Shown piece by piece: positions 28,966 through 37,012 of a stretch of 64,000 nucleotides of DNA (position 1 is the first letter of the stretch; every line of letters starts with the position of its first letter). A program made the translations under genes and the position numbers. This DNA comes from Streptomyces sp. S4.7 (GTDB lineage: Bacteria; Actinomycetota; Actinomycetes; Streptomycetales; Streptomycetaceae), in contig NZ_CP048397.1 in NCBI RefSeq assembly GCF_010384365.1, positions 4,712,001 through 4,776,000 of the forward strand, given 5' to 3'. The notes under the pieces are model-generated. The model was not told the origin of the DNA. It saw only the letters and a list, made by a program, of their open reading frames with translations, and ran no database searches.

Positions 28966-29940
28966 TCAGGAAGGCCGGCCGTCCGCGCCGCACTTGATGA
29001 TGGGACGGATGCAGTCGCGTACGCGCCGCTCCATCTCCGCCGCGGGCCAGACGTTGAAGAAGTCGCCGTGCATCGTGTAGCCACGGCCCGAGGCGAGCGA
29101 GAGGCGGGCCGGATCGCCGTTGACCGGATACCTCAGTACCTGCCGCAGCTTCGGCACCGGCACCGGGTGGGTCGACGGGCAGGCGCCCGCCACCGGGTAC
29201 GACATATGGCTCTTGTGGTCGGCCGAGTCGAGGTCGCGGCCGTTCCAGCACTGCGGGAAGTCCAGATACGACTCCAGCATCGCGCCCGCCGGGCAGTTGA
29301 CGAAGTCGGTGGACGGATTGACCTCGCCGTGGTGCAGACACGACCAGCGCGCCCGCGTGTTGTCGTTGGGACCGGTCGCCTTGGCGTTGCCCGCCACGAT
29401 CCGCAGTCCGTACGGCAGCGGCTGGGTCTGGGCGATGATCTCGTCCCGTACGCCCTCACCCAGGTAGTAGAAGGTGGTGCCGGTCGGCTCCACCTCCCTC
29501 GTGCCGTCGTACAGGGTCGGGACCCAGTACGACGAGAGGTCCTCCTTCGGCGCGCAGGTGGTGCGGCCCTGCGCCAGGCTGTTGACGTCGGAACGGGCGT
29601 TGGTCGTGTCGTTGCCGAAGAAGCTGTGCATGTGCGAGGCGCCGGGCAGCCCGGGGAAGACGATCGGGTCGTCCGGGAGGCGGTGGCTGTACGGACACTC
29701 GGCGAGGAACTCGGACACGCGGACGACGGCCGCGCCCTTGGTGCCCGGCTGAGCCTTCTCGGCCGCGACGGATCCGGTGCTCGCGCTGCTCATGTTGGCC
29801 TGGAGCAGGGAGGCGGTGAGCGCGACGAGGGCCAGGGCGACGACGCGTCGGCGCCAGGACGCCAGTCCGGTGCGCAGAGGGCTGAAGGTGCGTGGGGTGC
29901 GGGGGGTTCTGGGGCTGCGGGAGGGTCTTCTGTGGAGCAC
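28966..29940 (-). CDS. DUF1996 secreted protein
   Basis: 324 residues from the GTG at 29940 (TTGGAG four bases upstream). A basic N-terminus and signal helix (about 32-50, VVALALVALTASLLQA) precede the extracellular DUF1996 domain. Conserved features are PGASHMHSFFGN (about 94-105), several Cys (CPYSHRL, TTCAPKED, CLHH, CPAG, PQCWNG, CPSTHP) and a His/Asp-rich core. Fungal and actinobacterial DUF1996 proteins are secreted and of unknown activity, perhaps carbohydrate-related. The promoter just upstream has a LacI-type operator at about +1. Confidence 0.88.
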   Translation of the reverse strand: MLHRRPSRSPRTPRTPRTFSPLRTGLASWRRRVVALALVALTASLLQANMSSASTGSVAAEKAQPGTKGAAVVRVSEFLAECPYSHRLPDDPIVFPGLPGASHMHSFFGNDTTNARSDVNSLAQGRTTCAPKEDLSSYWVPTLYDGTREVEPTGTTFYYLGEGVRDEIIAQTQPLPYGLRIVAGNAKATGPNDNTRARWSCLHHGEVNPSTDFVNCPAGAMLESYLDFPQCWNGRDLDSADHKSHMSYPVAGACPSTHPVPVPKLRQVLRYPVNGDPARLSLASGRGYTMHGDFFNVWPAAEMERRVRDCIRPIIKCGADGRPS

Positions 29941-29982
29941 GGCACTCCAATCCGAGGAATCGGGGGGTTCCTTGATGACGTT

Positions 29983-29996
29983 AGAGAGCGCTCTCT
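29983..29996 (-). promoter_or_regulatory. LacI/CebR-like operator at the DUF1996 start site
   Basis: Perfect 14-bp palindrome AGAGAGCGCTCTCT. Its GAGAGCGCTCTC core is close to known actinobacterial LacI-family sites such as the CebR box (GGGAGCGCTCCC). It begins about seven bases after the -10 of a near-consensus promoter, an ideal repression position. Confidence 0.75.
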
Positions 29997-30003
29997 GGCG
30001 CTG

Positions 30004-30032
30004 AACGTAGGAGCGGGCCGCAGGGCTGTCAA
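30004..30032 (-). promoter_or_regulatory. Promoter of the DUF1996 gene
   Basis: On the minus strand: TTGACA (30032-30027), 17-bp spacer, TACGTT (30009-30004). This is the best housekeeping-type promoter I found in the window. Predicted start near 29997, right at the operator, leaving a leader of about 57 nt. Confidence 0.7.
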
Positions 30033-30093
30033 TAGCTGCGGCAAGTCCGGTCAAGTAGCGCCATATCCAGGTCAGTTGGGGGGAGGAGTGTTG

Positions 30094-30105
30094 GAGAGCC
30101 CTCTC
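30094..30105. promoter_or_regulatory. Second LacI-like half-matched site
   Basis: GAGAGCCCTCTC differs from the GAGAGCGCTCTC core by one base and lies about 110 bases upstream of the main operator. Could be an auxiliary site that allows looping. Confidence 0.4.
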
Positions 30106-30134
30106 GGGACCGCTGCCCGAGATGGGTGATTCGT

Positions 30135-30174
30135 GGCCGCGAGCCGCGAGCCGCGAGCCGCGAGCCGTGAGCCG
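30135..30174. repeat. GCGAGCC tandem repeat
   Basis: Four to five 7-bp units of CCGCGAG/GCGAGCC, the last degenerating to CCGTGAG, in the gap between the DUF1996 promoter and the PEP-mutase-family gene. Non-coding; likely slippage-prone. Confidence 0.65.
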
Positions 30175-30226
30175 GGCGGCGGCGGTGGGCCGTGAGCCGT
30201 CGCCCCGGCTTGTCACCGGCGCGGGC

Positions 30227-30961
30227 TCAGGCGCGCAGCCGCGCCGCGCCCTCCCCCACCGCCGCCATCGCCTGCCGCTGGAGCCCGGGACCGAACGTGA
30301 TACGTGTCGCGCCGAGCTTGCCCAGCTCCGACAGTTCCGCCGCACCACCGGGCGCCGCCCCGACATTGATCGGGCCCTCGATCCCCGCCCGCAGCGCCGG
30401 GATCGCCTCGCGCGGGGCCCCGATCGGGTACACGCAGTCCGCGCCCGCCGCCACGTACAGAGCCGCGCGGGCGATCGCCTCGGCCGGGTCGCGCACACCA
30501 CGGATGAACGTGTCGACGCGGGCGTTGAGGAACAGCCGGTCCCCGGCCACCGCCTTGACCTCGGCCAGCCAATCGGCGTGCCGCCGGGGGTCCTTGAGGC
30601 GGCCGTCGGCGGAGTCCTCCAGGTTGCAGCCCACGGCGCCGGTGTCGAGGAGCCGGGCGACCAGCTCGGCCGGGGCGAGCCCGTAGCCGTCCTCGACGTC
30701 GGCGGTGACGGGTACCGCCGTGCCGCCGGTGGAGACGGCCCGGACGATACGGGCCACCGCCGCGAACATCTCGTCCGGCGGGGTGGCGCCGTCCTCGTGA
30801 CCGAGCGACGCGGCGACCCCCGCGCTCGGCGTGGCGAGCGCGGGGAACCCGGCCTCCGCGTAGACACGGGCGCTGCCCGCGTCCCACGGCCCCGGCAGGA
30901 CGAGCGGGTCCTCGGCGGCACGGTCGTGGTGCAGGGCGCGGAAGGTGGTCGAGAGCGTCAT
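30227..30961 (-). CDS. Isocitrate lyase / PEP mutase family enzyme
   Basis: 244 residues, a compact TIM-barrel member of the ICL/PEPM superfamily. Visible motifs are LPGPWDAGSARVYAEAGFPALATPSAG (about 22-48), the metal-binding VTADVEDGYG (about 86-95), NLEDS (about 115) and ARVDTF. The family cleaves or forms C-C or P-C bonds in 2-oxo-acid substrates. This short class (oxaloacetate-decarboxylase or methylisocitrate-lyase-like) is not assigned a substrate. It has a weak ribosome site and stands alone. Confidence 0.83.
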   Translation of the reverse strand: MTLSTTFRALHHDRAAEDPLVLPGPWDAGSARVYAEAGFPALATPSAGVAASLGHEDGATPPDEMFAAVARIVRAVSTGGTAVPVTADVEDGYGLAPAELVARLLDTGAVGCNLEDSADGRLKDPRRHADWLAEVKAVAGDRLFLNARVDTFIRGVRDPAEAIARAALYVAAGADCVYPIGAPREAIPALRAGIEGPINVGAAPGGAAELSELGKLGATRITFGPGLQRQAMAAVGEGAARLRA

Positions 30962-31050
30962 GGCTGATTCGTATCCCGGCTGAGGAGGCGGATGCGGCGG
31001 TGGTCCTGTGCGTGTCGCGCCGGACACGGTCCGGAGCGTGCCCGGCGGGC

Positions 31051-31560
31051 TCACTTCTTGCGCGCCACCGGCGTGTAGTGACCGGGGGCCATCCTCGACG
31101 TCACCGCGAAGCGGTTCCACGAGTTGATGACCGTTATCGCGGCGATCAGATGGGCGAGTTCGGTCTCGTCGAAGTGCGCCGCCGCCCTCTCGTACACCTC
31201 GTCCGGCACGAAACCGTCCGTCAGGACGGTGACCGCCTCGGTGAGTTCGATCGCCGCGATCTCCCTCGGCGAGTAGAAGTGGCGCGACTCCTGCCAGGCG
31301 CTGAGCTGGACGATCCGCTCCACCGACTCCCCGGCGGCCAGCGCCTCCTTCGTGTGCATGTCCAGGCAGAACGCGCAGTGGTTGATCTGCGAGGCGCGGA
31401 TCTTCACCAGTTCGTAGAGCACGGGGTCGATGCCCTGCCGGACCGCCTTCTCGAAGGCGTACATCGCCTTGGAGACATCGGGCGCGAGCTTCGCCCACTC
31501 CAGGCGCGGCTCGTGTTCGGGGACACGGTCGTGCCGGTGATCGCTCTCGTTGGTCGTCAT
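31051..31560 (-). CDS. Carboxymuconolactone decarboxylase / AhpD-like protein
   Basis: 169 residues from the ATG at 31560. It carries the AhpD redox motif CAFCLDMHTKEA (CxxC plus downstream His, about 66-77), so peroxidase-linked thiol chemistry is more likely than true CMD activity. Residues about 20-60 form the helical lead-in (KLAPDVSKAMYAFEKAV). It is divergent from a MocR/PdxR-type regulator 47 bases away. That pairing is frequent in Streptomyces and suggests that regulator controls it. Confidence 0.88.
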   Translation of the reverse strand: MTTNESDHRHDRVPEHEPRLEWAKLAPDVSKAMYAFEKAVRQGIDPVLYELVKIRASQINHCAFCLDMHTKEALAAGESVERIVQLSAWQESRHFYSPREIAAIELTEAVTVLTDGFVPDEVYERAAAHFDETELAHLIAAITVINSWNRFAVTSRMAPGHYTPVARKK

Positions 31561-31607
31561 GGATACGACGCTACGTGTCCGGTGGCGCAGCGGTATGGTC
31601 CATTTCC

Positions 31608-33125
31608 ATGATGGATTCATGGGCCAATGCTGCGAGCGCCGAGGAGCCGGACGGTGAGGGGCCGGTCAGTGGGAAGCAGCAGGTCACCGCGGTCACGGTC
31701 GGCGCCGACCTCCATCTGGAGCTGCGCGGCCCCGGACTCCGTACGGGGCTCATGGACGCCCTGCGCGAAGCCGTCCGCACCGGGCGGCTGACTCCCGGCA
31801 CCCGGCTGCCCTCGTCCCGTACGCTCGCCGCCGATCTGGGCGTCGCGCGCAACACCGTCGCCGACGCCTACGCCGAACTCGTCGCCGAGGGCTGGCTGAC
31901 CGCGCGGCAGGGCTCGGGGACGCGGGTCGCCCGGCGGGCAGCGCCGCGTACGCGTACGCCGAGCGGCCCGCCGGCCCGGCCGAGCGGCCGCCGCCCCGCG
32001 CACAATCTGCGGGCCGGCTCTCCCGATCTCAGTTCCTTTCCGCGCGCTGAATGGCTCGCCTCGGCCCGCCGGGCCCTGGCGGCGGCGCCGCACGACGCGT
32101 TCGACTACGGCGACCAGCGCGGGCGCGTGGAGCTGCGTACCGTCCTCGCCGACTATCTGGCCCGGACACGGGGGGTGTACGCCGACCCCGAGCGGATCGT
32201 CCTCTGTTCGGGGTTCGTCCACGGCCTGACGCTGATGGCCCAGGTGCTCGCGGCCCGCCGGGGGAGGGCGGGGGCCAGAGGCGGTACGAAGGGGGCCGGG
32301 GCGGTGGCCGTCGAGTCGTACGGGCTCGGCTTCCACCGGGACATCCTCGCCGCCGCCGGGCTGCGCACCCCCGCGCTCTCGATCGACGAACTCGGCACCC
32401 GCACCGAGGAGTTGACGGCCGGCATGGGGGAATTGCGGGGTGCCGACGCGGTGCTGACGACTCCGGCGCACCAGTTCCCGACCGGGGCCGCGCTCCATCC
32501 CGACCGGCGTGCGGCGGTGGTGGACTGGGCGCGCGGCGCGGGCGGGCTGATCCTGGAGGACGACTACGACGGGGAGTTCCGCTACGACCGCCAGCCCGTG
32601 GGCGCGCTCCAGGGCCTGGATCCGGAGCGGGTGGTGTACATGGGCACGGCGAGCAAGTCCCTGGCTCCGGGGCTGCGGCTGGCATGGATGGTGCTGCCCA
32701 GGGCGCTGGTGGGAGAAGTGATCGGGGCGAAGGGCGACGTCTCGGCGGTGCCGAGCGCCGTGGACCAGCTCACGCTCGCCGAGTTCATCACCTGCGGCGC
32801 GTACGACCGTCATGTGCGGTCCGTGCGGCTGCGCTACCGCCGGCGGCGCGACCAGCTGGTGGAGGCGCTGGCCGAACACGCGCCGGAGTCACGGGTGACC
32901 GGCATCGCCGCCGGACTGCACGCGGTGGTCGAACTCCCGCCCGGCACCGACGAACGCACCGCCATCCAGGCGGCGGCCTGGGAGGGCCTGGCGGTCCAGG
33001 GCCTCTCCGCCTTCCGGCACCCGTCGGTCCCACCGGGGCGCGAGGCGCTGGTCGTCGGCTACGGCGCCCCGACGGACAGCGCCTGGGCCGGCGCGCTGGA
33101 CGCGCTCTGCCGCGTACTGCCGTGA
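31608..33125 (+). CDS. MocR/PdxR-type GntR regulator with aminotransferase domain
   Basis: 505 residues. The N-terminal GntR winged helix (about 40-105, including LPSSRTLAADLGVARNTVADAYAELVAEGWL) joins a fold-type-I aminotransferase domain. PLP-site residues are visible: the Asp/Tyr region LILEDDYDGEFRYD and the Schiff-base Lys in TASKSLAPGLRLAW (about 348-361). Such proteins use PLP as an effector. Adjacent ATGs at 31608 and 31611 lack a ribosome site, so translation may be leaderless. It is divergent from the AhpD-like gene; ATGGTCCAT/ATGGATTCAT repeats overlap the start. Confidence 0.92.
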   Translation: MMDSWANAASAEEPDGEGPVSGKQQVTAVTVGADLHLELRGPGLRTGLMDALREAVRTGRLTPGTRLPSSRTLAADLGVARNTVADAYAELVAEGWLTARQGSGTRVARRAAPRTRTPSGPPARPSGRRPAHNLRAGSPDLSSFPRAEWLASARRALAAAPHDAFDYGDQRGRVELRTVLADYLARTRGVYADPERIVLCSGFVHGLTLMAQVLAARRGRAGARGGTKGAGAVAVESYGLGFHRDILAAAGLRTPALSIDELGTRTEELTAGMGELRGADAVLTTPAHQFPTGAALHPDRRAAVVDWARGAGGLILEDDYDGEFRYDRQPVGALQGLDPERVVYMGTASKSLAPGLRLAWMVLPRALVGEVIGAKGDVSAVPSAVDQLTLAEFITCGAYDRHVRSVRLRYRRRRDQLVEALAEHAPESRVTGIAAGLHAVVELPPGTDERTAIQAAAWEGLAVQGLSAFRHPSVPPGREALVVGYGAPTDSAWAGALDALCRVLP

Positions 33126-33150
33126 CCCCCCGTCGCGAACTGGAAAGTGT

Positions 33151-33810
33151 TCAGGCCGTGTCCGTCGGGGCTGCCGCCTCCAGTTCGTCGACGCTGCCCG
33201 ACATGATCGTGCGCAGGTGCGCGGTGATGTGCTCGACGGGCCAGTCCCACCAGGCGATCGCCAGCAGCCGGTCGACGTCGGCGTCGTCGTAACGGCGGCG
33301 GATGACCTCGGCCGGATTGCCACCGACGATGCCGTAGTCCGGTACGTCGTCCACCACGACCGCGCCCGAGGCGATGACCGCTCCATGGCCGATCCGGACA
33401 CCCGGCATGACCGTGCTGCGGTAGCCGAACCAGACGTCGTTGCCCACCACCGTCTCTCCCCGGCCGGGCAGCCCGGTGATCAGATCGAAGTGCTCGCTCC
33501 ACGAACCGCCCATGATCGGGAAGGGGAACGTCGACGGGCCGTCCATCCGGTGATTGGCGCCGTTCATGATGAACCGCACCCCCTCACCCAGCGCGCAGTA
33601 CTTCCCGATGACCAGCTTCTCCGGCCCGTAGTGGTAGAGCACGTTCCGTGTCTCGAACGCCGTCGGCTCGTCCGGGTCGTCGTAGTACGAGAAGTCCCCG
33701 ACCTCGATCAGCTCGGAGGTGATCAGCGGTTTCAGCAGCACCACCCGGGGCTGACCGTGCATCGGATGGATCACCGTCGGATCGGCGGGAAGGGCGGGAT
33801 CTGCGGGCAT
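33151..33810 (-). CDS. Vat/CatB-like xenobiotic O-acetyltransferase
   Basis: 219 residues, left-handed beta-helix hexapeptide acetyltransferase. The catalytic His lies in the loop MNGANHRMDG (about 81-90). The hexapeptide ladder runs through GNDVWFGYRSTVMPGVRIGHGAVIASGAVV (about 122-151), with the terminal GNPAEVIRRRYDD. Overall closest to streptogramin (Vat) and type-B chloramphenicol acetyltransferases. The real acceptor is unknown, so resistance is possible but not shown. GAGGAG precedes the ATG. Downstream of and convergent with the MocR gene. Confidence 0.87.
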   Translation of the reverse strand: MPADPALPADPTVIHPMHGQPRVVLLKPLITSELIEVGDFSYYDDPDEPTAFETRNVLYHYGPEKLVIGKYCALGEGVRFIMNGANHRMDGPSTFPFPIMGGSWSEHFDLITGLPGRGETVVGNDVWFGYRSTVMPGVRIGHGAVIASGAVVVDDVPDYGIVGGNPAEVIRRRYDDADVDRLLAIAWWDWPVEHITAHLRTIMSGSVDELEAAAPTDTA

Positions 33811-34099
33811 GGTGAATCGTTCTCCTCGTCTGTCCGGTGAATCCGTGCATCCTGCCCGAGCGGGTGATCGCGACGAAATCGATTAATCCCGGCCCCTCCA
33901 GGGCCGGTCCGACGATTTGCCGCCCCTGCCGGAACCGCCGAGCCGACGGAGCGGATCATGTCAAAGGGCGCAAAAGTGGGCCAGTTGAGGAGAGTTCATG
34001 GACCGCCTGTTCGGCGCGGCTGCCAGCCATCTAATGTGTGCGGCGAGCACGGGATTGACGGGTCGACGGATCGACCGGCAGACGGGGGAGGACGGGGCC

Positions 34100-34381
34100 A
34101 TGGCCGCCGTAAAACAACGCAGGTTGCGGTCGAGCACGGTGGTGCTCGGCGGCATGGGAATACTCGCACTGACGATCACCTCCTGTGGTTCGGAACCGGA
34201 CAAGCGCTGCGCCGACCGGAACACCTACGAGGAACTGTCCGAATCCGACTGCGACAGCAACGGCAACGGCTCGTACTACTACGGCGGCAAGAGCAGCAAC
34301 GGCCGTGTCCACGACGGCAGTTTCGACAAGTCGGCGGTCGACCGCGGCGGCTTCGGCTGCTCGTCCACCGGCGGCGGCTGA
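34100..34381 (+). CDS. Small YgiB-like lipoprotein
   Basis: 93 residues from the ATG at 34100 (GGGGGAGGAC upstream). A lipoprotein signal with lipobox ITSC (Cys about 29) is followed by a 64-residue Gly/Ser/Asp/Tyr-rich domain with four Cys: DKRCADRNTYEEL, SDCDSNGNG, SYYYGGKSSNGRVHDGSFDKSAVDRGGFGCSS. This resembles the C-terminal part of DUF1190 (YgiB). The next gene encodes a YgiC-like ligase, as in the E. coli ygiB-ygiC pair. An alternative ATG at 33998 also has GAGGAG but would bury the lipoprotein signal. Confidence 0.75.
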   Translation: MAAVKQRRLRSSTVVLGGMGILALTITSCGSEPDKRCADRNTYEELSESDCDSNGNGSYYYGGKSSNGRVHDGSFDKSAVDRGGFGCSSTGGG

Positions 34382-34400
34382 GCGGCGTCGGGGCACGATG

Positions 34401-35582
34401 ATGCAGCGTCGGACCATCGAGCCGCGTCCCGGCTGGCAGCAGACGGTCGAGGAACAGGGGCTCGTCTATCCGCTCACCCGCTACCCGGACGACTCCCTGC
34501 GTCCGTACTGGGACGAGAGCGCCTACTACGTCTTCTCCCTCCCCGAGGTCGAGGCCCTCGAAGTCGTCGTCGAGGAACTGCACGCGATGTGCCTCGCCGC
34601 CGCCGAGCACATCGTGAAGAACGACCGCTTCGCCGATCTCGGCATCACCGACCGCCGACTGGCCGCGCTGATCGCCGAGTCCTGGCGCCGCCGGGACGAA
34701 CTGCCCTCCATCTACGGCCGGTTCGACCTCCGCTACGACGGCACCGGTCCGGCCAAGATGCTGGAGTACAACGCCGACACCCCCACGTCCCTGGTCGAGG
34801 CCGCCAGCCCGCAGTGGTTCTGGATGGAGGAGCGCTTCCCCGGCGCCGACCAGTGGAACTCCCTGCATGAACGGCTCATCGACGCCTGGCGCCGCCAGGC
34901 ACATCTCCTTCCCCCGGGCCCCCTGCACTTCGCCCACTCCGACGGTGACGAGCTGGGCGAGGACCTGATGACCGTCGCCTATCTGCGCGAGACGGCTCAG
35001 CAGGCGGGTCTCGAAACCGAGGCGTTGTCCGTCGAACAGATCGGCTGGGACAAGCTGTCCGGCCGCTTCGTCGACGACCGGCTGCGCTTCATCCGCAGCT
35101 GCTTCAAGCTGTATCCGTGGGAGTGGCTGACCACGGACCGCTTCGGCCCCCAGGTGATCGACACCCTCGACAACGGTGGTGGCACCGGCAGCACCTGCTG
35201 GATAGAGCCCCTCTGGAAGATGCTGCTCTCCAACAAGGCGCTGCTGGCGATCCTCTGGGAGCTCAACCCGGACCACCCGAATCTGCTGCCCGCCTACCTC
35301 GACGGGCCCCGTGAACTCGCCCACGACGGGGGCTATGTCTCCAAGCCCCTGCTCGGCCGTGAGGGCGCCGGAGTCACCGTCCATGAGCCCGGTCACGCCC
35401 CGGTGGTGCGCCAGGAGGCCTGCTGCTACCAGGGGTTGGCGCCCCTGCCCGACTTCGACGGCAACCGGGTCGTTCTCGGCGCCTGGGTCGTCGAGAACGA
35501 GGCGGCCGGCCTCGGCATCCGGGAATCGTCGGGCCTGATCACGGACGAGTACGCCCGCTTCCTCCCGCACGTCATCCTGTAG
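34401..35582 (+). CDS. Glutathionylspermidine-synthase-like ATP-grasp ligase (YgiC-like)
   Basis: 393 residues; ATG at 34398 or 34401, with GGGG seven bases before the latter. It covers the preATP-grasp/ATP-grasp synthetase domain of GspS only; the amidase half is absent. Family signatures are RFDLRYDGTGPAKMLEYNADTPTSLVEA (about 109-136), FAHSDGDELGED, NPDHPNLLPAYLDG and KPLLGREGAGV (about 314-324). It should form an amide bond using ATP. Streptomyces makes no glutathione, so the substrate is unknown. Starts about 19 bases after the lipoprotein stop, probably one operon. Confidence 0.88.
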   Translation: MQRRTIEPRPGWQQTVEEQGLVYPLTRYPDDSLRPYWDESAYYVFSLPEVEALEVVVEELHAMCLAAAEHIVKNDRFADLGITDRRLAALIAESWRRRDELPSIYGRFDLRYDGTGPAKMLEYNADTPTSLVEAASPQWFWMEERFPGADQWNSLHERLIDAWRRQAHLLPPGPLHFAHSDGDELGEDLMTVAYLRETAQQAGLETEALSVEQIGWDKLSGRFVDDRLRFIRSCFKLYPWEWLTTDRFGPQVIDTLDNGGGTGSTCWIEPLWKMLLSNKALLAILWELNPDHPNLLPAYLDGPRELAHDGGYVSKPLLGREGAGVTVHEPGHAPVVRQEACCYQGLAPLPDFDGNRVVLGAWVVENEAAGLGIRESSGLITDEYARFLPHVIL

Positions 35583-35609
35583 GCCGGGGGCCGGCGGCCG
35601 GCCCCCGGC
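35583..35609. terminator. Terminator between the YgiC-like gene and rocD
   Basis: GCCGGGGGCCGG (35583-35594) pairs with CCGGCCCCCGGC (35598-35609) around 3 nt, directly after the stop and before the convergent rocD 3' end. Confidence 0.7.
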
Positions 35610-35665
35610 GGCCGACCGCGCCGACCACCGCCCCGGGCCCGGTCCCAGCGGGCCGGACACCTGCC

Positions 35666-36871
35666 CTACCGGGCCAGGACCGCCCGCAGCTGCTCCAGGC
35701 CCCAGTCCAGATCCTCCTTGCTGATCACCAGCGGCGGGGCGATCCGGATCGTCGACCCATGGGTGTCCTTCACCAGCACCCCCCGCCCCATCAGCTTCTC
35801 GGAGATCTCCCGGCCCGTGCCGTACGACGGAGAGATGTCCACCCCCGCCCAGAGCCCCCGGCCGCGCACCGCCTCCACCGCGCCACCGGTCGCCATCAGC
35901 CCCAGCTCGTGGTGGAGGTGATCACCCAGCTCCGCCGCCCGCTGCTGGTACTCACCCGTGCGCAGCATCGCGATCACCTCAAGGGCCACCGCACACGCCA
36001 GGGGATTCCCGCCGAACGTCGAACCGTGCTCCCCGGGCCGGAACACCCCGAGGATCTCGCTCGACGACACCACGGCCGACACCGGCACCACGCCGCCGCC
36101 GAGCGCCTTGCCCAGCACGTACATGTCGGGCACCACGCCCTCGTGCTCACTGGCGAAGGTCTTGCCGGTCCGGCCCAGGCCGGACTGGATCTCGTCCGCG
36201 ATGAACAGCACGTTCCGTGCCCGGGTCAGCTCACGTACGCCCGCGAGATACCCCGGCGGCGGCACCAGCACTCCCGCCTCGCCCTGGATCGGCTCCAGCA
36301 GGACAGCGACGGTGTTGTCCGTCATCGCGGCGTCGAGCGCGGCGAGATCCCCGTACGGAACGATCTCGAAGCCCGGCGTGTAGGGCCCGTAGTCCGCACG
36401 GGCCTCCTGGTCGGTGGAGAAGCTGATGATCGTGGTCGTACGGCCGTGGAAGTTGTCCGCCGCGACGATGATCTTGGCGGTGCCGTCCGGCACCCCCTTC
36501 GTCCGGTAGCCCCACTTGCGGGCCGTCTTCACGGCGGTCTCCACCGCCTCCGCGCCCGTGTTCATCGGCAGCACCATCTCCATGCCGCACAACTCGGCCA
36601 GCCGGGTGCAGAATTCGGCGAACCGGTCGTGGTGGAACGCCCGTGAGGTGAGCGTCACCCGCTCCAACTGGGCCTTGGCGGCGTCGATGAGGCGCCGATT
36701 ACCATGGCCGAAGTTGAGTGCCGAGTAGCCGGCGAGCATATCGAGGAAGCGTCGTCCCTCGACGTCGGTCATCCATGCACCGTCCGCCGAGGCGACGACC
36801 ACGGGCAGCGGGTGGTAGTTGTGCGCGCTGTGCGCCTCCGCAGAGGCGATGGCACTCTCCGTTGTCGCCAC
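35666..36871 (-). CDS. rocD: Ornithine aminotransferase
   Basis: PLP enzyme converting ornithine plus 2-oxoglutarate to glutamate semialdehyde plus glutamate. 401 residues, standard length. Motifs are MNTGAEAVETAVKTARKWGY (about 103-122), NFHGRT, EPIQGEAGV, the Asp in FIADEIQSGLGRTGK (about 226-240) and the Schiff-base Lys in VLGKALGGG (about 254-262). GTG start with CGGAG upstream. Convergent with the YgiC-like gene; no arginine-catabolism partner adjacent. Confidence 0.94.
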   Translation of the reverse strand: MATTESAIASAEAHSAHNYHPLPVVVASADGAWMTDVEGRRFLDMLAGYSALNFGHGNRRLIDAAKAQLERVTLTSRAFHHDRFAEFCTRLAELCGMEMVLPMNTGAEAVETAVKTARKWGYRTKGVPDGTAKIIVAADNFHGRTTTIISFSTDQEARADYGPYTPGFEIVPYGDLAALDAAMTDNTVAVLLEPIQGEAGVLVPPPGYLAGVRELTRARNVLFIADEIQSGLGRTGKTFASEHEGVVPDMYVLGKALGGGVVPVSAVVSSSEILGVFRPGEHGSTFGGNPLACAVALEVIAMLRTGEYQQRAAELGDHLHHELGLMATGGAVEAVRGRGLWAGVDISPSYGTGREISEKLMGRGVLVKDTHGSTIRIAPPLVISKEDLDWGLEQLRAVLAR

Positions 36872-37012
36872 GGGTTCTCCGTTCGGTCGAGCCGAGCCAT
36901 CCGGTCAAGGCGCGGTAGCGCCCCTGTTTCTATCGTCACTCGCCAGTGTGGACGAAGAAACCTTGCCCCCGGCGTGCCCTGGGAGACAACCCCGCGGGCG
37001 GGTCGGGTTGGA

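Noticed and set aside
30135..30174. CRISPR-like repeat
   Set aside because: 7-bp contiguous units without spacers; simple tandem repeat.
33998..34099. ATG at 33998 as start of the YgiB-like lipoprotein
   Set aside because: It has GAGGAG upstream, but it would place the lipobox at residue 63; the ATG at 34100 gives a normal lipoprotein signal.
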